The notes below the pieces were generated by a model, which saw nothing but the letters and a program-made list of their open reading frames with translations, did no database searches and was not told the origin of the DNA. From Thuidium tamariscinum (lineage: Eukaryota > Streptophyta > Bryopsida > Hypnales > Thuidiaceae), in assembly GCA_947034885.2 (NCBI GenBank), contig OX344753.2:23700347-23764346 (forward strand): a stretch of 64,000 nucleotides of DNA. The letters run 5' to 3'. Of the stretch, positions 23,467 to 34,815 are shown one piece after another; within the stretch, counting starts at the first letter, position 1, and each line of letters begins with the position of its first letter. Position numbers and translations under genes: made by a program.

Positions 23467-24105
23467 CAATTCTTTACTTCCTTTTCATCCATCTACACTA
23501 AAGGACTACACTAATAATGGTATTTAGTATTATGTTACTAATAGTGTTACTTGAATTTTACCACACTTGTTCTAAATTTCAAATGGGTTGCATTTAGAAT
23601 TGTGTTCACCATCCCTTAATTCATTTATTTAATTTTATATTTTTTCATTGCAATTCAATGAAATAATATCTAATAGTGAAAAAAAATTCTCCACTAAATT
23701 CAACTAGGAGCTATGCTAAATTTCCTTAAGTGATTGGAAATGGGTTGCAAGCTTCTAAGGTCATGACACATGTTTCAAAGTATCATAAAGTATGTTAAAA
23801 GTACTGATTGTGAAAGTAATCTCTTGAATAATTGGAATTAGAAGAGTTTAGACATTGCCTATGGGTTTAAAGCATTTTTTGGCTTCCTAAAATCATAGTA
23901 ATTTCAGTTTTGGGAATGAAATTATGAAAAATTTGCAAATCGACATATTTCCTATCTTTCTATGTGGGGAAATTTTGCATACTCCTCATGGTCTGTTTTT
24001 GAATTGCTTAAGTGATCGTGTATAAGTGGTTCTACCTTAGTGTTACACTTTGTAATTGGTGTTGCCAACACTAAATACCATTTTCAATGTACTTGCCTTC
24101 ATGTA
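23467..24105. other. AT-rich intergenic, no gene seen
   Basis: No convincing frame, RNA or terminal repeats were recognised. Confidence 0.5.
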
Positions 24106-25092
24106 CAGTCAGGTCCAGCTCAATTACGAATTCTTGCATACACAGGGAACAAAACTTCACTGCTGCCAATTTTGACGCCCTCCCAAGGGCTGAAAAATTA
24201 TTTTTTTAACATGAAATTTTTTTCACAAGATCCTCTCTATGTTAATAACACATTTGATAAATTTCCAGGTCAAAAAATTTACCCAAAAAAAGATATTTAG
24301 AATCTACTAACATGTGTAGTTAAGAAAAAAACTTCACTACTATCAACTTTGACACCCTCCCAAAAATTGAAAAAAAAAATTTGGCCATGAAATTTTGGTC
24401 ATGAAATCACCTCTATGTTAATTATATGTGTCGTAAATTTCAGGTTCAAAAAATTTATTCCAAAAAAGATATTCGAAATCTACTACCATGTGTCAATATA
24501 AGGGACAATTTCACTATTGCCAACTTCGATGTACATATTGGTAGATTTCAAATATATTTTTTGTGTGAATCTTTTGAACTTGAAATTTATCTTACATGTT
24601 ATCAACACAAAGATGATCTCATGAAAAAAGTTTCATGGCCAAAACTTTTTTTTTCAATTTTTGGGAGGGTGTCAAAGTTGGTAGTATTGAAAGTTTTTTC
24701 TTAACTACACATGTTAGTAGATTTTGAATATCTTTTTTTCGGTGAATCTTTTGGCCTTGAAATTTTCCACACATATAATCAACATAGAGATGATTTCATT
24801 CCAAAAATTTCATGCCAAAAGAAAAAGTTTTCAATCCTTGAGACATTGGCAAAGTTGACAGCAGTGAAAGCTTACAACTACACATGTTGATAGATTTTGC
24901 ATATCTTTTTTTGGGTGAATCTTTTGGCCTTGAAATTTTCCACATATGTTATCAACTTAGAAATGATCTTTTACAAAAAAATTCATAGTAAAAAACTAAT
25001 TTTTCAGGCCTTGAGAGGGTGTCAAAGTTGGCTGTAGTGAAATTTTCTTTAACTGTGACTGCAAAAATTCGTAATTGAGCTGGACCTGACTG
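24106..25092. mobile_element. Tc1/mariner-like non-autonomous element with internal inverted modules
   Basis: The left end is CAGTCAGGTCCAGCTCAATT and continues ACGAATT; the right end is its reverse complement. Both are flanked by TA (24104-24105 and 25093-25094). CAGT termini with a TA target duplication are characteristic of Tc1/mariner. The 987-bp interior consists of ~180-bp modules (landmarks ACATGTTAGTAGATTTTGAA and GGGAGGGTGTCAAAGTTG): about two and a half in one orientation, then three in the other, meeting near 24540. No transposase. It ends ~835 bp before the LHT start codon. Confidence 0.85.
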
Positions 25093-25927
25093 TACAGTCT
25101 GCGCATTCGGGACAGACCGACAGGGCCAGTATAGACTATAGACTCCAGTTTGAATGTTTGGCAGGGCAGAGCTGCAAGCGTGAGCAGCAGCGGTCCCAAA
25201 TCATAATCATCAGTTCAAGTTGCTGTGAACACTGCTGTATATGCCAGCACTACAAATTTGAAACTGAGATTTCTGATTCTTCGAAGCTAATAATTTGTTT
25301 GATAAAACTTCTCCTAAATTTAGCGACATTTGTGAACACCGAACTGACAGAAGAGTACGGTAATGGATGCCTGCCAGAATCGTCAAGGTAGTGATATCGT
25401 GACACCTTGTTATTTCCTGAAATCCTCTCTTACAAGCATCGTGCACTTGAGCAATCTACTCGTGATTTTCTGCAGGCAACAGCACAGTGAAATCACTGAC
25501 GACATTCACCTTATCAACAGAAATCTTCGACACACGAAGTGCACGAAAGAAGGGAACCTCAAAATTCCACAACGTGCACTGTTCCATACGCGCCTTCAAT
25601 AAACAATTGCGCGCCTGCACCACCAGATCTCCCGAATCTGAGGCCGCAGATTCTTCAAAAGCAAATTCGATAATGTGTCAATTGATCGATTCTAAACTTA
25701 GAAAACCTAGATTATCATGTTCCTCAAAGCAGAGGGAAGAGTACCTTGAAGTGCTGATCAGTGCAAGACCTGGGTGGAATGCGGCTCTTCTTTCTCGCAT
25801 CCTCTGTTTGTGCGCAGCCACTTTCTGATACAGTACAAGGATGGAAAACTGGGATTCAGGACTTCGGCCGTAGTGGGGCACCAGCAGGTGTCGGCAAGAG
25901 GAGCTTCGGTGAGGGGTAGGAAGAAAG
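25093..25927 (+). promoter_or_regulatory. Upstream region of the LHT gene (promoter and 5' UTR, limits unknown)
   Basis: Composition rises in GC relative to the repeats and the frames give no known protein. It lies between a transposon end and the LHT start codon, so it should hold the promoter and leader. No element can be assigned precisely. Confidence 0.5.
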
Positions 25928-28900
25928 ATGGCGCTGGGGAGGATCAGCTCGTCGCACGATCCTTACAACATCGAGCTGCAGAAGGTGAGGTAGTACCGGA
26001 TGGTTGGACTCAAATTTGTGGGTAGGGGGAATCGCGCGGGATACTTTTGAAATTCAAATGTTTCTCGTGAAAATGGTCGGGGTGGTACAAATTGAGGCGC
26101 TCTGCCAGGGTTAAAGATTTTTTTTCCTTTGTGTCATTATTTACCGATAATCCGAAACGGGGGTTTGTGGTTAAGCTGTGGTTTTCATTTTTGAAGGTAT
26201 GCGTGTGAAAGATTGATCTGTTGAATTCTGCCGTGATCTGTAAAATCTACTGTTCATATATGCCGTGCTCAAAAAGTTCAGAAGTTTGTCAAAAGAGGTT
26301 ATCAGCTTCGGATCTTAAAGATCAGTAGTTTTCGTCTTCGTCTTCGTTTTCGATTTTGAAGATCCGACTTGCGCTCTCTGGCTTGCTATGGAGGGTTGAT
26401 GATTTTCTTTCTTCCTTTTTCCATTCTGTGGCATTCCTCCAAATTGTGCAGTTGGAGGCTTGCGTAAAGGTATGGTCTGAATTTCGAAGCTATGCCTGCG
26501 GATGATTCTTCTCTTGAATCTTGCCGTGGTTTGTCTAAACACCTGTTCATAAATGCCTTGGGTAAAATTTCAGTAGTTACTAGTACCTGGAATGATGGAA
26601 TTTGTGTGCCTACTCATAATCATTGCGCTTGTTGAAATTCTTTTGGTCCATCTCTGAGTAGTTCTCCACCATATCGTGACCCGATTTATCGAACGATCGC
26701 TGATAAAGTCGTGTTTTTGTTCTTGGTTCGACTTGCAGCAATCCTCTGTTCTCTTGGCGCCGCCGCAACGGGTAAGTGGACTGTGCTGTAACTGCAACGA
26801 AGTGTGCACTGTTTTTTCTGTCATATTCTAACCTAAATGAATGAATAGAAATGGCTCTCTTGCAGAAAACCTGACCGCATTAAGCCCTGTCGATTGTGGT
26901 GCAAACCTTACCAATTGTGACCGAATCTTGCAAATTGTCACACAACTAGGTTTTGTAGAACAGATATGGTGGTCCGTTCTCTGTTAGTGGTCTTCTACAG
27001 ATATTCGACGATACTGAAGTGAATTCTTGTGTGGACTGTAATATCTGAAGGGCGCTGACGGAGAGCGTGCTACCGACTTGGAAGCATGGCTGCCTATCAC
27101 TGCCGCAGACCGTCACGCGAATTGGAAGCATGCGGCGTTCCACAATGTGACGGCCATGATGGGAGCTGGGGTTCTGGCTTTGCCCAATGCTATGGTCTAT
27201 CTGACATGGTACCAATCTTCACTACCCTTGATCTGCCACCCTTCTCCTTTGATCTCGTCATCGTTACCTTCTCTTGACAATTTCCTCGACGTGCGAATGT
27301 TGTAGGGGTCCCGGACTATTGATGCTCATTTTATCATGGGTCATCACGCTCTTCACCCTTTGGCAGATGGTGGAAATGCATGAAGCGGTTCCGGGGAGAC
27401 GGTTTGACAGGTACCATGAATTGGGACAAGAAGCCTTCGGTCCGAAACTAGGGCTTTGGATTGTGGTCCCCCTGCAGTTGGTGGTGGAGGTCGGAGTGGA
27501 CATTGTGTACATGGTGACCGCAGGCAAATCAATGGAGCATGCGTACTCCATCACTTGTGGACACCATTGCCCCTTGCAGGATAACATCGTGTTCTGGATT
27601 TTTCTCTTCGCCCTTGTCCAGCTTGTGCTTGCTCAGCTTCCCAACTTCAACTCCATAGCCGCTATATCTCTCGCAGCAGCCATCATGTCCATCAGGTACT
27701 ACTCTAGCCTTCTGAAAGGAATCGCCATTTCCATGCTTCCCTTATTGCCCAAGATAAAAATAGGAAGGCCACTTTGGGAGCTAGCAGTCGATTATCGTGA
27801 CTTTCAAAACATATTCCTATTGTTCAAGAATGTAGGGTATGATTTTTTCTTTCTGTTGGTAAGTTTTGTTACATTTCTTGAAGCGTTCTAAATGATTCTT
27901 TTTCAACTCCAGTAGATATACTAGCACCCCGCTTTTGACCAGTTTGGCACACATTGGAATTAACCTGTAAGTGTCCAAGTTAAAGCTTGAAAGACCACTT
28001 AGGAAGCTAACAGTCAACTATGGTAAATTTCATATCTTATTTTTTTATTCAAACACTGTAGACTGTAGTTTCTTCTTTCGACTGGTACATTTTTGTTACC
28101 TTCCTAAATGATTTTTTTGCAACTCTTCTGAAGATATGGGAGTGACCACTTTTGACCATTTGGGCACTGAGGGAATAATCCATAAACGTCAAGACGACTT
28201 CATAGGCCTTCCAATTTCGGACATCTTCTCTGAACTTCTGGTATGTTTGACAGCTACTCGACCATAGCATGGGTCATTCCAGCTCACTACGGCCACACAC
28301 TCCCTGGAGACATCCATTTACTGCGGCCAGTGAGCTACGGATTTCCGCAATTCAAACCCGTCCAGATAGTGGCGCCCGGCGGATCCAAGCTCCAGGCAGT
28401 TCCCGAGGATTTGACAACTGCCGACCGTTGGTTCGGTGCCTTCACCGCCCTGGGAACAGTAGCATTCGCGTATGCAGGCCACAACGTGGTTTTGGAAATC
28501 CAGTCCACCCTTCCCTCCACTCCACAAGAGCCATCGAAGGTGGCCATGTGGCGCGGTGTGAAATTTGCATATGGAGTTGTCGCAGCTGGGTATTTTCCTG
28601 TCGCATTGGTCGGGTATTGGGCTTACGGTAACCAAGTGACGGACGACATCATCACGTTCGTCTCAAAACCAACGTGGTTGGTGGTCATTGCCAATGTAAT
28701 GGTCGTCATTCATGTCATCGGAAGCTACCAGGTACTACCAAACCACATTCAAATGGTTTTCATCTCCATTCAATTCTTCCTTTTTCAGAGTTCTTATGTT
28801 TTAAGCGAGTTCTGGAAATTTCAGGTTCTGTTTTTCTTGAAAAAAATACAGTTATCCTTTTAGTCATTCAATGTTGGGGTGCCGACCTTGTTTCATTGGA

Positions 28901-29699
28901 AAAATAAGGTGAATCTAATGAATAATGGCGTGAATAGGCTTTCGCAAGCCTTTTGTGGTGGTTCAATCATGAGTCTGAAAAAAGTGTATTTGAGGAAGAA
29001 CTCTATTGCATTGCAGATTTATGCGATGCCAGTTTACGACATGCTGGAATCAACTCTGGTGGGGCACTTAAAATTCAAACCCACGACGCTTCTTCGACTT
29101 GTCACCCGATCTATCTACGTCGCCTTCACAATGTTCGTAGCCATGACGTTTCCATTTTTTTCTGCTCTTCTCGGATTCTTCGGAGGATTCGCTTTCTCTC
29201 CAACCACTTATTTTGTAAGTTGATCTCCCACATGTTTTATTATTTATTCAACCTTGTATTATCACATATGCTTTTCACTCACAAATCACCCTAGATCTGC
29301 TTTCGACCTTGCTTCATTATGTCTGAAAATACTTCAATTTTTCAGAGACTGATCTTACTGATCTTGTCTGTACCGAGCCCGCAGTTGCCTTCGATCATGT
29401 GGTTGATGATCTATCGGCCAAGTCGGTTGAGCTGGAGTTGGATTGTCAATTGGGTAATCTTTCTCACGTCTTCAATCTCGAATTGATTCAATACTGTTGA
29501 TTTCAGTGAATTCGACCTCTGAATTGACTCTCGTATGAAAATATGAAGCGATTCCACCATTCACTGAAGCTATCTGGATTGATTTGAATATCTGCAGGCG
29601 GTGATCGTGTTCGGCGTGGTTCTGATGTTTTTGTCAACTATCGGTGGTTTTCGGTCCCTGATGGTAGAAGCAAGAGATTTCCATTTCTATAAAACATGA
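25928..29699 (+). CDS. LHT-type (lysine/histidine transporter-like) amino acid permease, seven exons
   Basis: A proton-coupled amino acid transporter of the AAAP family, LHT subgroup, expected at the plasma membrane. Coding exons: 25928-25984, 27051-27208, 27306-27695, 28254-28731, 29017-29214, 29385-29453, 29598-29699. All introns are GT-AG and phases agree, giving 483 residues (Arabidopsis LHT1 is about 446). Landmarks: LEAWLPIT before the membrane core, FHNVTAMMGAGVLALPNAM, WVITLFTLWQMVEMHEAVPG, FDRYHELGQEAFGPKLGL, QLPNFNSIAAISLAAAIMS, YAGHNVVLEIQSTLPSTP, GSYQ/IYAMPVYDM, FFGGFAFSPTTYF and a C-terminal FHFYKT. About ten hydrophobic segments fit the family. The loop after YSTIAW (exon 4) is longer than in LHT1. 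No disabling change is visible. The start, in the short exon 1, is inferred from splice phase and is less certain than the rest. Confidence 0.93.
27757..28200 (+). repeat. Imperfect tandem duplication in LHT intron 3
   Basis: Two ~210-bp units follow one another. Shared landmarks: GGAAGGCCACTTTGGGAGCTAGCAGTC versus GAAAGACCACTTAGGAAGCTAACAGTC, then TTTTTTCTTTCTGTTGGTA versus TTTCTTCTTTCGACTGGTA, then GACCAGTTTGGCACA versus GACCATTTGGGCACT. It is confined to intron 27696-28253. Confidence 0.75.
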
Positions 29700-31634
29700 C
29701 CAGTTCTTTGTGTCACTTGCGGACTACCTGTGTGCTTCAAATTATTTTTCTTTGTGTTTTTCACGTTTTTCAGATGTGTAAAATCTTGTTATATGAATGT
29801 GGGGCCATATGCTCAAGAACATTGTTCTTGAGCTTAACAAAATTAAACTCAAGATTCCAATTAATTGTCCCATTACGTTAAGAGAACGCTCAGAATATCA
29901 TCCTAGGCTAGGTTTACAGTTTCAACGTTGAAAACTGATCTCCATGCTTTGCGATTAGAGACTCCCTCTTCGTATTGTCAATATTGGAGACTTGTCCGTC
30001 TCTAATTTTTAATGAAAAAAAGATGCAGTTTTCACCCTTAAGCTAGCTTTTGGTCTCGAGGCTTGGTCTAGACCCAAGAATGTACTAGAGCATCCATACC
30101 AAAGATAAAATTGAACACCACTGAAATTGAAAATAAAATTACATCTTTGACTATTGAATGCTTCTTGCAGAACCAGATACTTTTTTAATAGCATGGGATT
30201 TCAGTGAATTTGACGTAGTTTCAGTTTGTCTGATTAAAATCTCATTTCTATAATTTTAGAGCTTTAAGGTCACAATCTTGACACTGAAACGAATATGACC
30301 ATACTTGCTGATACACATAGCAATTGATTGTTTTTACAATGTCAGCATAGCAATGTGACTGTTACAAGGGAGACCAACCTATTTCTGCTAGCTTTCTAGC
30401 TTTCTATTTTGGCCATCCTATTTTTGGCCCTACCTCCACCATAGAACTCATTCAAATCCATTTTTTTAACAATTTCACTACATAAATTCTAAATTGGGTA
30501 ATGTGTCACTCCTTGATTGGTGGATACTCAAATGCTAATAGGTACATGGAATGGTGGTTATAGGTTGTTTTAAGGATGTTTATGAACACACACACACACT
30601 TTATTTGGATAGCTTTGAAAAATCTAGGCAAAAACCATTTCCAATATTGTTGGCTACTATCATGACAACAATTAAAAAATAAAATAATAAAAAATAAAAT
30701 ATATTGGTCTTGAAATGCAAAAAAAAGTCCAAAAAAAAATTCTTTTTTAAGAACAACAACCTAGATGATGTGGCACACACTTGGCCACATTAGTTGTCTG
30801 TGTTCCTGTAGTTTGGAAACTCATAGTCTTCTTTTGCCTTCAAATTTCTTCTAATGATTCAAATTGTAAATTAGGGTGGTAATAAGCTTGTCTACTATAC
30901 AATGTTTGAAGCAAGTCAAATGATATGTAGTGATGATAATTCCAAGCTAGAAGACTTAACTTGGAGTAAGTTAATCACTTCATATATAATAGAGGAAATA
31001 AGTCTTTACCTCAATTCAATGAAGAGAGCACACAAGAAGTAATATAAACTTGCCTATGACAAGTAGAATGAATGGTTTCTCTTATTGTCATTAGCAAAAA
31101 AATTGAATTTTTTTTCGATACAAAGATAAATGTGAGGATTGAAGCAAGGATTTCAAAATCAAAATTTTATTTCTTTTATGAATTTTTGAAGTGTGCTTCT
31201 GAATTGGCTCCAAAAAGTCTTTAGATTGCTTCAAATCAACAAAAAGTGTTTCCACAATGGTCATCTTACCTCCTAAAGCAAATAAAACATTTTCTAATAT
31301 GGCTAGAAGATTTCTTAACTTGCCTATGACATGAAGGAATAAAAAAATAACATTTTATGACAAGTTTATACTAGAAAGGTGTAAGTGTCCTATGACAATC
31401 AATTGTAACTCCATAATCATCTCCCAAGGCATTGATTGTGGCTACAAATCAACCCAATGTAATCTTAATCCCATTTATTAAAAAAAGCCCATCATGACTT
31501 GATATAAGCCTCTTGTGGGTAGTTTTTTAGGAGCCTCTTAAAGAAGATTTGCTTGTCACAGGCATGTTTACCTTAATGAGACTCACGATGAGACTTGACT
31601 ATTGTTTTTGGAAATGTGAAGAATGTAAGCTATC
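29700..31634. other. LHT downstream and intergenic repeats
   Basis: The first few hundred bases should hold the LHT 3' UTR; no clear polyadenylation site can be fixed. A (CA)n run lies near 30588. A fragment resembling the end of a CATTAG/CATAAG-type MITE lies near 30760-30880 (GATGATGTGGCACACACTTG, CATAGTCTTCTTTTG). No gene seen. Confidence 0.45.
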
Positions 31635-31638
31635 TTAA

Positions 31639-32560
31639 CCCCAAAAGGTCCAAGCATTGTTTTTTGGCAACATAGCAACTTTAGGTAGCTTGCCATGGAT
31701 GGAGTTTCTTTTTTCTTTTCTTTGAAATTTTCACACAACATGTGCCCAAGGAATATCTTTAAGGCCCAACAATTTTCATAACTTTTGACTACATGGTCAA
31801 AAAGTTTTTGCATGATATGTAGTTCTAGATTTATATATATGCAAAAAGCTTTGAATAGATCCATTTTGATTTATGAGATGAAAGTTATGAGGAGATTTAG
31901 TTTGTAGGTAGTTATGGATTCTCTACTCTAAAATAAACTTTGAAGTCCTTTACTTTACTCAATTTGAAATATTTTTGAAAAAAAATGAAAACTTTGGATG
32001 TTGATTGTTTGTCACAACATTACAACCATTGGGATTGGCATTTATTTATTCTATAAATAAATTTTTAACAATTTAGTATTTGGAATCATTATCTACTTCT
32101 TTCTACTTACTAATTTTTTCCTATATGTTGTACAATTCCAAATGATGCGAATTTTTTGGAGCATGTAGCCAACTTGCCTTAAAAAATGACTCCAAAGAAG
32201 CACCACCACTTTAGACATTTTTTCATAGAAATGTGACGTTGTGAAGTGCAGCTGCCTAATTTTTTGCAAGGCCAAAAAAAGGGGTTTATCAATTCAAATG
32301 CTAATATCTTGCAATCTATATGGTGAAAAATTCTGGAGTTTTTTCTAAGTCTTTTCACACCAATGTACTAGAAGATCCTACAATTACATGTGTACAAAAA
32401 TATTTTTGTTTTAAAATTTGGTACTTGTACCAAAAATGGAAGTTTTGGTGTGCTTTTGGTGAAGACATAGTCTCTGACCTTTACAAGTTGATCCCTAAGT
32501 CCCTAGAGCCTTTTTTGAACTTCTAAAAATTTGTTCAAAATTGAATAGAAAGCCAACATT
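31639..32560 (-). mobile_element. piggyBac-like MITE, subfamily A, degraded, inverted
   Basis: It starts at TTAA (31635-31638) followed by CCCCAAAAGGTCC, a diverged form of the family end CCCCTAAAGGACC. The interior matches 59940-61006 on the other strand (for example TGGCAACATAG, GACTACATGGTCAAAA, TTTTTCATAGAAATGTG). The right end cannot be located exactly. Confidence 0.6.
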
Positions 32561-33300
32561 TTGATAAGTTGTATTAATTTTTCAAAATTGTAACCATACA
32601 AATTCAAACTAGACATGCTAGAGATCACTAAAGAAAAGAAAATACGTCACTTATGGATTGAAAGTTTATAGTTATTAATCATGAAGGTGTAAAAAATGCA
32701 AAAGTGATTTGAAATCTTTCCATCCACTTTTTATATGTCAAATCTAAAAATTTGACCACCAAAAATTATGAGGAAAAAGGGCATAGCATGCATAATTCTA
32801 ATTAATTACAACTTCTAAAAATCTACTAGGACCCTAGAGACTAGAAAATCAAAATTTGCAATGGACACCCTTGCACATAAATCTTGAATAGAAAAATTAC
32901 AATCAATCAATTTCATAATCACATTTTTGATGCTAAAATTGCACTTAAAGAATAAATATAAAATACTAAAAATATTAACTTTTTAAGTTTTATTTAACTT
33001 CAAAATATTGTTGACACCAAAATTTGGTGCCTTAGGCATTGAGGGATTAATCCCTAAATCCTTGAGGCCTTTGTTGAGCTTCTTGAAGTTTGCTTAAAAC
33101 TAAATAAAAAGCCCAAGTTGTGATAATTTTTAATAAGATTCTTAAAATTTGTAAACCATAAAAATTCAAACTAGATGTAGGAAAAAGAAATACAAGAATA
33201 TCACTAATGGATTAGAAGATTTTAATGTTTGATTATGAGACTAATGAAAAATAATGAGGTTAATGGACATAGCATGCATAACCATATTAATTTTACAACC
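32470..33300. repeat. Direct duplication of a ~250-bp repeat (about 570 bp apart)
   Basis: About 32485-32760 and 33045-33290 share ordered blocks: GATCCCTAAGTCCCTAGAGCC versus TTAATCCCTAAATCCTTGAGG, then GAATAGAAAGCC versus AAATAAAAAGCC, then AAATTCAAACTAGA in both. Old and AT-rich. Confidence 0.6.
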
Positions 33301-33808
33301 TCTAAAATCTACTCTACAAATTTTTTTTAATAAATTTCAATTGTGATTTTTCCCACTATTTCAAGTGTTTTGAAACTCATCTTAAGAGACTCTAATACTA
33401 ACTTATCAAAATCTACTATGGACATCCTTGCACACAATCTTCAATGAAAAATTCCAAACAATTTTTTTAAAATTGGAATTTTGATGTTTAAAATAAACTT
33501 TAAAGGGTAATGAATATTTTTTAAATACCAAAAATAAATACTTTGGTAAGATTTTATATAATGTCATGGCTATACATCATGGCTACAAACATAGTAAAGG
33601 TGACTATAGAAAATTTAAATATGTATGTCATAAGAGTGCACACTAATGAAACTAGACTAGTTGCAATTTGTATCACACTAAGATGATGCAATTCATTCTT
33701 AAACTTGGTAGGATAAAAAGAATTTATATATTTTAGATGATTTACATTGATAGAAAAATTTGTGTTACACCTACATGACGAATACCTAGAGATACCATAA
33801 TTATTTTA

Positions 33809-34815
33809 GGGCAATTGCAAGAAACACTTGTCCTATTTTTGTGTCACACTTAGTGTTCTGATTTGTTTTTTGGCCATAACTTCTATATTTTGGCTCCAAA
33901 TGACTCAAGATTTACAGAAAAGGTACTCATAATTATCATACACTTTCCATAATTTTTTCATAATTTTCAAAAATAGTTTACTATCCAAAAAATTAAATGT
34001 TACACTTGACAGTTTAGGGTTGTTTAGTGCTATGGAGTACATTAGGAAAAATTTCGGCCCTGGAAAAGGCCGTTAAGAGTTCATTTCCCGAAGCCCCCGT
34101 AGTGCAATTATAGAACATTAAAAAAATATTTTTTTGGAATACTTTTTTAATTTAAATTTTTTTTTAAAATATCAATCTAACGTGTCTCTAACGTGGCACC
34201 AGTAGTGCCACATTAGATCCCGAATTTTAAAAAATAAAAAATAATTTTAAATTCTGATTTTCTTTTGGAATACCACCGCAGGGGGTATAGAACTCAGAGC
34301 CCTTTCTAGAGCTGAAATTTTTCCTAATGCCTTTTTTTAATGATTTTGAGATGAAATTTGGTTGAGATAGTCTTCTAGTAGACTTATAGAGCTCTATGTG
34401 AGGAATTTTGAAAAAAGTTATTTTTATGGCATGTGGAAGTCCACAAAGTGAGCTTCTTTTTGCTTGCATTTTCAAGCCTATAAAGTATTATTTTAGTGAT
34501 TTTTTTTTATGAATGACCATCTCCATAAAGTTGTTGCAAATGGCCAGTTTTGATTTTTTGAATTTACATCATTTTTCTATCTTTTCCTAATTAAAACATC
34601 AAGATATGTATTTTCTTGGGACTTGGCACTTTTCTAGTTCTCCTACTTAGACAATTTTTCTTTGCAATTCCTTCCATGGGTACCTTCATCTTAAAGGTAT
34701 ATACATAAGTCATATTTTTTTTAAAATTTTTAAAATTAATTTTCTAATTTTAAAGTACTCCTGAAAAAATCAGCCAAACTCAACAAAATTGACAGGTGTT
34801 TCTTGCAATCACCCC
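33809..34815. mobile_element. TIR element of the GGGTGATTGCAAGAAACA family, full copy
   Basis: Left GGGCAATTGCAAGAAACACT and, on the other strand, right end GGGTGATTGCAAGAAACACC. Flanks are TTTA and CTTA, an imperfect 4-bp duplication. The interior matches 2757-3485 in reverse orientation. A CATTAG-end MITE is inserted at 34040-34329. No coding capacity. Confidence 0.75.
34040..34329. mobile_element. CATTAG-end MITE nested in the 33809 element
   Basis: Left end CATTAGGAAAAATTTCGGCC; right end on the other strand CATTAGGAAAAATTTCAGCT. 290 bp. The paralogous copy at 2757-3485 lacks it and gives the empty site: filled flanks GGAGTA and CCTTTTTTT join to the empty GGAGTACCTTTTTT with no duplicated base. 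Confidence 0.85.

Noticed and set aside
25340..25362. Partial match to miR156 (TGACAGAAGAGT)
   Set aside because: The match stops after 12 bases and no complementary arm is visible nearby.
26946..27215. Antisense frame across LHT exon 2
   Set aside because: Shadow of the real exon and its intron.
27264..27587. Antisense frame over LHT exon 3
   Set aside because: It is the shadow of a conserved coding exon on the other strand, with no independent support.
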